Shown piece by piece: positions 57,429 to 64,000 of a stretch of DNA of 64,000 nt (its first letter is position 1; every line of letters begins with the position of its first letter). Under the pieces are notes generated by a model, which was not told the origin of the DNA, did not search any database, and was given only the letters and a program-made list of their open reading frames with translations. Source of the stretch: Oceanobacter mangrovi (GTDB lineage Bacteria; Pseudomonadota; Gammaproteobacteria; Pseudomonadales; Oceanobacteraceae); assembly GCF_019740315.1 (NCBI RefSeq), contig NZ_JAHXZR010000003.1:1-64000 (forward strand), written 5' to 3'. The translations under genes were made by a program, and so were the position numbers.

Positions 57429-57488
57429 AAACAGTAACGGGGTCAGAATATTTCTAATCAGTCTGTGAAATAATTCTGGTCCTGTTTT
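57428..57488 (+). terminator. his operon terminator
   Basis: A long imperfect hairpin: GGTCAGAATATTTC pairs with GAAATAATTCTGGTCC, extended by AAAACAG and CTGTTTT, directly after the hisF stop. The trailing TTTT fits an intrinsic terminator. Confidence 0.7.
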
Positions 57489-57502
57489 CAAGGGATTGAA
57501 GT

Positions 57503-59731
57503 ATGGCCTGCAGAACTTTGATACTGGTCGTTGTGTCGTCAACGGTAATGGCAACGGCTGCCAGCCGGGCGGATGTACTGTCAGAGTTTGAGCCAGAAGT
57601 CCCCGTAGTGCTCAGCCCCGTGCGCCTGCAGCAGCCCTTACCTGAGGTGCCTGCCAGTGTCACTGTGATCTCCGCTGAGCAGATTCGCCAGTGGGGCATT
57701 CAGCGACTGGTGGATGTGTTCCAGTATGTGCCGGGCATGTTTGTCGCCCAGGAGCTGGATTCCAACCAGTCCAGTGTGGTGTATCACTCAGGCAGTTTGT
57801 CGCTTTCCCGTCGTCTCGAAGTGCTGGTGGATGGCCGCTCAGCTTACCTGGCGACCTTTGCCAGTGTTGACTGGGACCAGCTTAATATTGCTCTGGAAGA
57901 TATCGAACGCATCGAGATCACCCGCGGCCCCAGCGCCTCGTCTTATGGTATGAATGCCTTCCAGGGCATTATCAATATTGTTACCCGTCACCCGTCTGAC
58001 AGTCGTCGTCTGGCAATTTCAACCTCCATTGGCAGTGATGGTCGCAAGCGTGGTTACGCCAGCAGCAGCTTTGCGGTTGCTGAAACGGATCAGCGTTTGT
58101 CGGCGTTTGCCAATCGTGAAGGTTCGACCGATTACGCTAATATCAGTGATACCCCCGATCAGAACTGGGTCGAAGGTTTCAGCTGGGCAGGTTCAAGCCG
58201 GATCGGCGATGACTCTGAGTTACAGTGGCAGGCTGGCCGCCAACGTTTACGACGGATGGTGATTGGTGATGACAATTTCCATTCAGAGCAGCCGCGTCAG
58301 CGTTCCATTAGTGATGCACTGTCCTTGCAGTGGAAAAGCCTGTCGGGTCAGAGTCATGACTGGCAAGTGCGAGCTAACTGGCATGCTGAAAACCAGGAGA
58401 AGTCCTTTTCTGCCTGTACGCCAACCATTGCCTACGACACCAATTTGACGGCTCTCTACAAGCAGGACCGGGCGCTCGGCAGGGCACTTGGTTATGGTGT
58501 TTTGCCTCTTTTGAGCAGTTCAACCTCAGATTCGGAAAAGCAGCAGATTCAGCAGCTTTATGCAGCTATTGCCGCAGGGCTGATTTCGGCTGCCGAGCTG
58601 CAGGTTTATATGCAGGATTCCGGTGTGGATACCGAAATCACTGACGAAGAATATGCGCTGACGCAGGCGGTGGCCGCCAGTGCCGTGGCTGCCAACGGCC
58701 TTGATGAAGTGACTTGCGGTACCGGCGACTATGACCTTTATGAACAACGACTGTCGCTGGAAATTGAACATACCTATTGGTGGAACGCCGCTGTGCGTTC
58801 TGTGCAGGGGTTGTCGTTCCGCCGCGATGAAGTCAACTCGAGTACCTACTTTGGCAGACGTCTGGCCAGTGATTCGATTCTGGCCTTTGGCAGCCTGGAA
58901 TACCGGATGTCGCCGGACTGGTTGCTATTTCTGTCGCTGACGGCAGAAAAGCAGACGGATGAACCTGCCCATTATTCGCCGCGTGTTGCCCTGACTCACT
59001 TGCTGGATGCGGGCAGTAGCCTGCGGTTCCAGTATGCAAAAACCCACCGGACGCCGGATCTGGCAGAGCGTTATCTGGATGCGACGGTGACTGTGCGAGG
59101 CTTGACGGACAATTATCTGGGGCTGGATTCGGGTGAATTATTCCTCACGGGTTCTACGTCGGATTGGGAGTCGGTACCACGCGGTGAGGTGATTCACGCC
59201 TGGGAGTTGGGGTATTTCATCATGCTCAACTCCCCGCATCTGATGTACGATATCAAATTGTTCCACGAGCGGATGGATCGTCTGGTCGAAGGTCAGGTCA
59301 ACCTGCTAAATAACAGTCTTGGGGATGATGGTGCGTTGCATCTAACCGGTCTTGAATGGCAGCTGGACTGGCAACTGAACAGTAATCAGAAGCTCTGGTT
59401 AGTGGGCTTGCTGCAGGATCGTAATAGTTTATCCGGTCGTGATGAGCTTGAGCTTGGCGCCGAGAAAAGTTTGAGGCTGGCCTGGACCAGTCAGTTTAAC
59501 CAGCTGGAAACCATGCTGGGCTTGCATCTGGATCAAGGGATCGAGGTGCTGAGCAGGAATAACCGGGGTAGTACGGGGTATCGTCAGCGCAAAGTGGTTG
59601 GCCGTATTGGCTCCAACCTCGTTGGCTGGAACTGGTCGTTGTCGACAACTTACGATGCCGATGCTGGGGATACTTATTACGAGCGTAATCCGCGCTGGCT
59701 GAACTGGGCGTCGTTGGGCTACAAGTGGTAG
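57503..59731 (+). CDS. TonB-dependent outer-membrane receptor
   Basis: A 742-residue receptor. The signal peptide ends about residue 23 (TLILVVVSSTVMATAASRA). A plug domain follows at about 45-160 (VPASVTVISAEQIRQWGIQRL, VLVDGRSAYL, ERIEITRGPSASSYG, GIINIVT), then a beta barrel ending in the aromatic strand LNWASLGYKW. Between Cys305 and Cys405 lies an unusual alanine-rich helical loop that is probably extracellular. It may bring in a metal complex or vitamin, but the ligand is unknown. It lies after the his terminator with its own AAGGGA site. Confidence 0.92.
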   Translation: MACRTLILVVVSSTVMATAASRADVLSEFEPEVPVVLSPVRLQQPLPEVPASVTVISAEQIRQWGIQRLVDVFQYVPGMFVAQELDSNQSSVVYHSGSLSLSRRLEVLVDGRSAYLATFASVDWDQLNIALEDIERIEITRGPSASSYGMNAFQGIINIVTRHPSDSRRLAISTSIGSDGRKRGYASSSFAVAETDQRLSAFANREGSTDYANISDTPDQNWVEGFSWAGSSRIGDDSELQWQAGRQRLRRMVIGDDNFHSEQPRQRSISDALSLQWKSLSGQSHDWQVRANWHAENQEKSFSACTPTIAYDTNLTALYKQDRALGRALGYGVLPLLSSSTSDSEKQQIQQLYAAIAAGLISAAELQVYMQDSGVDTEITDEEYALTQAVAASAVAANGLDEVTCGTGDYDLYEQRLSLEIEHTYWWNAAVRSVQGLSFRRDEVNSSTYFGRRLASDSILAFGSLEYRMSPDWLLFLSLTAEKQTDEPAHYSPRVALTHLLDAGSSLRFQYAKTHRTPDLAERYLDATVTVRGLTDNYLGLDSGELFLTGSTSDWESVPRGEVIHAWELGYFIMLNSPHLMYDIKLFHERMDRLVEGQVNLLNNSLGDDGALHLTGLEWQLDWQLNSNQKLWLVGLLQDRNSLSGRDELELGAEKSLRLAWTSQFNQLETMLGLHLDQGIEVLSRNNRGSTGYRQRKVVGRIGSNLVGWNWSLSTTYDADAGDTYYERNPRWLNWASLGYKW

Positions 59732-59806
59732 TCCGGCGGCTGTTCCGGCGGAAGAAATAGCGGCTATGTAGCCAGAGTCAGATGATGAGTAACCCGCTCA
59801 ATAGCA

Positions 59807-59834
59807 AGACAGACACGGGTGTCCGTGTCTGTCT
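59807..59834. terminator. Hairpin between the receptor and serA
   Basis: A perfect 12-bp stem, AGACAGACACGG with CCGTGTCTGTCT around GTGT, between convergent genes. No T run follows, so termination may need Rho. Confidence 0.6.
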
Positions 59835-59850
59835 GACGATCAGAAGTTGA

Positions 59851-61080
59851 TCAATACAATACGCGGGCGCGAATCGTACCATCAACCTCTTTGATCTTCT
59901 CAAGCGCCAGTTCGCTGGCAGACTTGGCAACATCGATCACAACGTAACCGATATCTTCAACCGTTTGCAGGTACTGGCCAGAAATGTTGATCTGGTTTTC
60001 GGCAAAGATCTGGTTGATGGCGTTCATAACGCCCGGCACGTTGTAGTGGATGTGCAGGATGCGGTGAACATTGTGGTTGGAAGGCAAGGCTACTTCCGGG
60101 AAGTTCACAGACGCTGTGGTGGTACCGTTGTCGCTATAGCTGGACAGTTTCTCACCCACTTCCTTACCGATGTTTTCCTGGGCTTCCATAGTGGAGCCGC
60201 CAACGTGTGGCGTCAGGATTACATTGTCGAAACCGCGCAGTGGGCTGACGAATTCGTCGTTGTTGCCGCGCGGCTCAACAGGGAATACGTCAATTGCAGC
60301 ACCCAGAAGTTTCTTGCTGGAGAGAGCTTCGGCCAAGGCGTCGATATCAACTACGGTACCACGTGCCAGGTTCAGGAAGATGGAGCCTTGCTTCATCTGG
60401 GCGAATTGTTCCGGACCCATCATCCACTTGGTGGCTTCGGTTTCCGGGACGTGCAGGGTCACTACGTCGGCCAGCCCCAGCAGTTCCTCCATTGAGCCAA
60501 CCTGGGTGGCGTTACCGATTGGCAGCTTGGTAACGATGTCGTAGAAGTATACCTTCATACCCAGGCTTTCAGCCATCACCGACAGCTGGGTGCCGATGTT
60601 GCCGTAACCCACGATACCCAGTTTCTTGCCACGAACTTCGTAGGAGTTCGTGGCTGTTTTCTGCCAGCCGCCACGGTGACAAACCGTGCTTTTCTCTGGT
60701 ACACCGCGCATCAGCATGATGATTTCAGCAATTGCCAGTTCTGCTACGGAGCGGGTGTTGGAATATGGCGCGTTGAAGACGGCAATACCGCGCTTGGTCG
60801 CTGCCTTCAGGTCGACCTGGTTGGTGCCAATACAGAAACAGCCAACCGCAATCAGTTTTTCTGCTGCTGCAAAGATGTCTTCAGTCAGCTGGGTGCGGGA
60901 ACGAATGCCGATGAAGTGAACGTCTTTGATGCGTTCTTTCAACTCTTCTTCTGGCAGGGAAGTTTTCACGTATTCGATGTTGGTGTAGCCGGCAGCCTGG
61001 AGAGTGTCCAGAGCAGACTGGTGCACGCCTTCCAACAAGAGGAATTTGATCTTGCTTTTGTCGAGGGACGTTTGTGCCAT
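59851..61080 (-). CDS. serA: D-3-phosphoglycerate dehydrogenase
   Basis: A 409-residue enzyme, the same length as E. coli SerA (410). Its N-terminal substrate domain has FIGIRSRTQL, the NAD domain has LGIVGYGNIGTQLSV, the active-site Arg lies in LNLARGTVVD and the His in ILTPHVGGST. The C-terminal ACT domain, HIHYNVPGVMNAINQIFAE, probably binds serine for feedback inhibition. It is divergent from a D-2-hydroxyglutarate dehydrogenase. SerA can reduce 2-oxoglutarate to D-2-hydroxyglutarate, so the pair is functionally linked. Confidence 0.97.
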   Translation of the reverse strand: MAQTSLDKSKIKFLLLEGVHQSALDTLQAAGYTNIEYVKTSLPEEELKERIKDVHFIGIRSRTQLTEDIFAAAEKLIAVGCFCIGTNQVDLKAATKRGIAVFNAPYSNTRSVAELAIAEIIMLMRGVPEKSTVCHRGGWQKTATNSYEVRGKKLGIVGYGNIGTQLSVMAESLGMKVYFYDIVTKLPIGNATQVGSMEELLGLADVVTLHVPETEATKWMMGPEQFAQMKQGSIFLNLARGTVVDIDALAEALSSKKLLGAAIDVFPVEPRGNNDEFVSPLRGFDNVILTPHVGGSTMEAQENIGKEVGEKLSSYSDNGTTTASVNFPEVALPSNHNVHRILHIHYNVPGVMNAINQIFAENQINISGQYLQTVEDIGYVVIDVAKSASELALEKIKEVDGTIRARVLY

Positions 61081-61290
61081 TGGGGTACCTTCTTTGAGGT
61101 GCCGGGATCAGTCAGGGGCTGATCTCGAGTTGTGTTGTAAGCGGTTGGCCTGTTCGTAGGGGAGAAAGCTCTCCAAAAACAGGGCGCATATGGTACCATG
61201 CCCGCCTTTCAATGTGATCCTCCGTTCCCGTCTTCAACCTTACGATTCTTCAGGTTGGCGTGACGATCTTTCATATTTCTGGAATGACCC

Positions 61291-62697
61291 ATGACGCAAC
61301 TAACCCAAGCAGCTCTTGTTGAACGCCTGGCGGCCATCGTTGGCGAGGATAAAGTACGCACTGATGCGGACTCGCTGGAAACTTTCGGCAAGGACTGGAC
61401 CAAAATTCTTGATCCAAAGCCAAGTGCCATTGTTTTCCCGAAAACCACAGAGCAGGTGCAACAGATTGTGCTGCTGGCGAACGAGGCTGGTCTGGCGCTG
61501 GTACCTTCCGGTGGTCGTACTGGTCTGAGCGCGGGTGCCGTTGCTGCCAATGGTGAGGTTGTGGTGGCGTTCGACTATATGAACAGCATCACTGACTTCA
61601 ACGCAGTGGATCGCACGGTGCGTTGTGGTGCCGGGGTGATTACCGAACAGCTACAGCAGTATGCCGAACAGCAGGGTTTGTTCTACCCGGTGGATTTTGC
61701 CTCTTCTGGCTCCAGCCAGATTGGCGGCAATATTTCCACCAACGCCGGTGGCATCAAGGTTATTCGTTATGGCATGACCCGTGACTGGGTTGCTGGTTTG
61801 ACCGTCGTTACCGGTAAGGGCGACATTCTGCGTCTGAACAAGGATTTGCTGAAGAACAACACGGGTTACGATATGCGTCACCTGTTTATTGGTGGTGAAG
61901 GCACGCTGGGTTTTATTACTGAAGCAACCATGCGTCTGACCCGTCCGGCCAAGAACCTCACCGTGCTGGTGCTGGGAGTACCGGAAATGGGCGCCATCAT
62001 GAGTGTGCTGCACAAGTTCCAGTCCGGTATCGATCTGACCGCGTTTGAGTTCTTCTCTGACAAGGCGTTGAAGAAAGTGCTGGCTCGCGGTGATGTGCAG
62101 GCGCCGTTTGAAACGGAAACCGAATTCTACGCCTTGCTGGAATTTGAAGCCGATACCGACGAAAAAATGGACGTTGCCATGCAACTGTTCGAAGCCTGTA
62201 TGGAAGAAGGCTGGGTATACGACGGTGCGATCAGCCAGAACGAAACCCAGGCGGCCAACCTGTGGCGTTTGCGTGAAGATATCTCCGAAACCATTTCCCA
62301 CTGGACGCCATACAAGAATGACCTGTCGGTGGTGGTTTCCAGGGTGCCGGAATTCCTGCAGGAAATTGATGATGTTGTTGTGCGTGAGTACCCGGACTTT
62401 GAAATCATCTGGTTCGGCCATATTGGCGATGGCAACCTGCACCTGAACATCCTCAAGCCGGATGATCTGCCAAAAGAAGAGTTCTTCGAGCGTTGTGGCA
62501 AGGTATCAAAGTGGGTGTTCGAGATTACCGAGAAGTACGATGGCTCGGTGTCAGCGGAACACGGTGTTGGTCTGACCAAAAAGCCTTACTTGCATTACAC
62601 CCGTTCAGCGGCTGAAATTGGCTACATGAAAGCCATGAAGCAGGCGTTCGATCCGAACAATGTGATGAACCCTGGCAAGGTCATTGATATGGACTAA
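61291..62697 (+). CDS. FAD-linked D-2-hydroxyglutarate dehydrogenase
   Basis: A 468-residue FAD enzyme of the GlcD/D2HGDH group. The FAD-binding PCMH domain has VPSGGRTGLSAGAV and SGSSQIGGNISTNAGG. The C-terminal domain carries the metal-site His in WFGHIGDGNLHLNI and ends AFDPNNVMNPGKVID. Divergence from serA matches the order in Pseudomonas, where this enzyme recycles D-2-hydroxyglutarate made by SerA. A lactate or glycolate oxidase is a less likely alternative. Confidence 0.9.
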   Translation: MTQLTQAALVERLAAIVGEDKVRTDADSLETFGKDWTKILDPKPSAIVFPKTTEQVQQIVLLANEAGLALVPSGGRTGLSAGAVAANGEVVVAFDYMNSITDFNAVDRTVRCGAGVITEQLQQYAEQQGLFYPVDFASSGSSQIGGNISTNAGGIKVIRYGMTRDWVAGLTVVTGKGDILRLNKDLLKNNTGYDMRHLFIGGEGTLGFITEATMRLTRPAKNLTVLVLGVPEMGAIMSVLHKFQSGIDLTAFEFFSDKALKKVLARGDVQAPFETETEFYALLEFEADTDEKMDVAMQLFEACMEEGWVYDGAISQNETQAANLWRLREDISETISHWTPYKNDLSVVVSRVPEFLQEIDDVVVREYPDFEIIWFGHIGDGNLHLNILKPDDLPKEEFFERCGKVSKWVFEITEKYDGSVSAEHGVGLTKKPYLHYTRSAAEIGYMKAMKQAFDPNNVMNPGKVIDMD

Positions 62698-62722
62698 TTG
62701 TCCGTATCAATCGGGTGACAGC

Positions 62723-62755
62723 AAAAAAAGCCGACTCAATTGAGTCGGCTTTTTT
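62723..62755. terminator. Bidirectional terminator
   Basis: A near-perfect palindrome: AAAAAAAGCCGACTCAA pairs with TTGAGTCGGCTTTTTT. It serves the D-2-hydroxyglutarate dehydrogenase gene and the convergent penicillin-binding protein gene. Confidence 0.95.
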
Positions 62756-62785
62756 ATGCGCAGGAGCTTGGGTCAGAGCTACTGT

Positions 62786-64000
62786 TTAGAACAGCAGCTC
62801 AGGTGTTGCGCTTAGGCCGCTGTCAGAGTCTTCGCCGTCCGGGCTGTATTGTGGCAGCACAGTTTCGGTTGGGGTGTTTTCCGAACGGAAGTACTCAAAA
62901 ATGGCATCTTGCTGACCAGGAGCTGCCAGTAGGCCGGTTTTGGGGTCAATCCGCACGGAAACAATGCCGTCCGGTTGTTGCAGTTGCACTTCGGGTTCGG
63001 TTGTCAGGGCAACACGCATGTAGTCAACCCAGATGGGCAGTGCTGTCGTGCCGCCCTGGGCCCAGCGTCCCAGCGTCGATGGCTGGTCAAAACCAACCCA
63101 CACGGTGGTGACCAGATTCGGATTGAAACCTGAGAACCAGGCATCTACCTGATCGTTGGTGGTGCCGGTTTTGCCGGCCAGATCGCTACGGTTCAGCGCT
63201 TTGGCGCGACGGCCGGTGCCTCGCTGGATCACATCTTTCAACATGTTAACCATCAGGAAGTTGGTGCGCGCATCCATAATGCGGGGAGCGTAGGCAGGCG
63301 CTGCCGGGGCTTCGTTGTCGTTAGTGCTGGCTGGTGTGAGGCCTTGAGTGGAGTTGCAGTCTCGACAGGCAATTGCCGGATTGCTCTGGAACAGGATATT
63401 GCCGGTAGAGTCTTCAATACGATCTATATAGTAGGGCTGAATTGCAAAACCACCGTTAGCCAGCGCGGCATAGCCGGTCGCCAGTTCCATTGGGGTGACA
63501 GCACTGGCCCCCAGAGCCAATGACAGATCGGCATTCAGCTGCTTTTCCGGGAAGCCGAACTGTTTAATGTAATTGACCGCCGTCGAGGGACCCATTTGTT
63601 TGAGGATGCGGATGGAAACCAGGTTCTGGGACTTGTACAGGGCTTCGCGCAGGCGAGTGGGGCCATAGAACTTGCCGCTGTAGTTTTCGGGTCGCCAGGT
63701 ATTTTCCAGTCCTGCATCCTTGAAGACCACCGGAGCGTCATTAATGATGCTCGCAGGCGTAAAGCCGTTTTCTAGCGCGGCACTATAAATGAAGGGCTTG
63801 AATGAAGAGCCCGGCTGGCGCATCGCCTGGGTTACCCGGTTGAACTGATTGGCGGATTGTTCGAAACCACCGACCATTGCCTGAATGGCACCATTGTTGG
63901 GGTTGAGTGAAATCAATGCACCATTAGCTTCTGGTGGTTCACCCAATAATACCTGTTGGTCGCGGATTTCAATCCAGACTTGCTGGCCAACCGCGAGCAC
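62786..64000 (-). CDS. mrcA: Class A penicillin-binding protein 1A, C-terminal part
   Basis: The visible 404 residues cover the transpeptidase domain of a bifunctional cell-wall synthase. The SxxK motif is in PGSSFKPFIYSAAL, the SxN motif in YKSQNLVS and the KTG motif in LAGKTGTTNDQ. An acidic, low-complexity C-terminal tail follows (SPDGEDSDSGLSATPELLF). The gene runs off the right edge of the window, so the glycosyltransferase domain and start are not seen. The part is consistent with PBP1A (E. coli MrcA, 850 residues). Confidence 0.93.
   Translation of the reverse strand: MLAVGQQVWIEIRDQQVLLGEPPEANGALISLNPNNGAIQAMVGGFEQSANQFNRVTQAMRQPGSSFKPFIYSAALENGFTPASIINDAPVVFKDAGLENTWRPENYSGKFYGPTRLREALYKSQNLVSIRILKQMGPSTAVNYIKQFGFPEKQLNADLSLALGASAVTPMELATGYAALANGGFAIQPYYIDRIEDSTGNILFQSNPAIACRDCNSTQGLTPASTNDNEAPAAPAYAPRIMDARTNFLMVNMLKDVIQRGTGRRAKALNRSDLAGKTGTTNDQVDAWFSGFNPNLVTTVWVGFDQPSTLGRWAQGGTTALPIWVDYMRVALTTEPEVQLQQPDGIVSVRIDPKTGLLAAPGQQDAIFEYFRSENTPTETVLPQYSPDGEDSDSGLSATPELLF

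Overview
The window looks like a chromosome segment of a gammaproteobacterium, probably an aquatic or marine Oceanospirillales/Pseudomonadales type. The evidence is the Pseudomonas-like 5S rRNA tail, the hisB-hisH-hisA-hisF order, divergent serA and D-2-hydroxyglutarate dehydrogenase, yggX-mutY, and many TonB, c-di-GMP and two-partner-secretion genes. The genus is inferred only. Nothing suggests a plasmid or phage.

Layout. 1-9.1 kb is housekeeping: the 3' end of an rRNA operon, hinT, modF, a coiled-coil lipoprotein, ilvD, a 785-bp gap with DnaA-box-like sites, argS, a SPOR protein and a hydrolase. 9.3-11.5 kb holds a porin and a divergent IclR regulator. 11.9-23.1 kb, all on the minus strand, is a two-partner secretion locus: a ModA-like periplasmic binding protein, a 2221-residue TpsA adhesin, a small exported protein, the TpsB transporter, and its own ExbB-ExbD-TonB set. 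24.2-40.5 kb is a large catabolic cluster in two plus-strand operons. The first has an ABC importer, a short-chain dehydrogenase, a VOC/extradiol-type dioxygenase, two small unknown proteins, a Rieske oxygenase, a RidA-like protein and a flavin/2Fe-2S reductase. The second has a cupin, a hydrolase, an atypical SDR, aspartate dehydrogenase, aldehyde dehydrogenase, a ThDP enzyme and aspartase. 40.7-49.1 kb has a CBS/DUF294 protein, an exonuclease, a DUF457 membrane protein, a large hybrid histidine kinase and an HD-GYP response regulator. 49.2-64 kb has tRNA-Phe, yggX, mutY, a GGDEF/EAL protein, mlaC-like and PanZ-like genes, hisBHAF, a TonB-dependent receptor, serA, a D-2-hydroxyglutarate dehydrogenase and the 3' part of a class A penicillin-binding protein gene.

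How the parts work together. The strongest system-level signal is a 37-bp quasi-palindrome starting GTTTCAAATA (or a close variant). It occurs four times: at the porin promoter, in a gene-less region after the IclR gene, at the start of the ABC/oxygenase operon, and at the promoter of the cupin/aspartate operon. Each copy lies just downstream of a recognisable promoter, two of sigma70 type and two of sigma54 type. This suggests one IclR-controlled regulon: a porin for outer-membrane entry, an ABC importer, oxygenases, and a lower pathway ending at aspartate, oxaloacetate and fumarate. The sigma54 promoters fit use of the substrate as a nitrogen source. The substrate cannot be read from the sequence. 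A 268-bp element with 20-bp inverted repeats has inserted between the second operon's promoter and its first gene.
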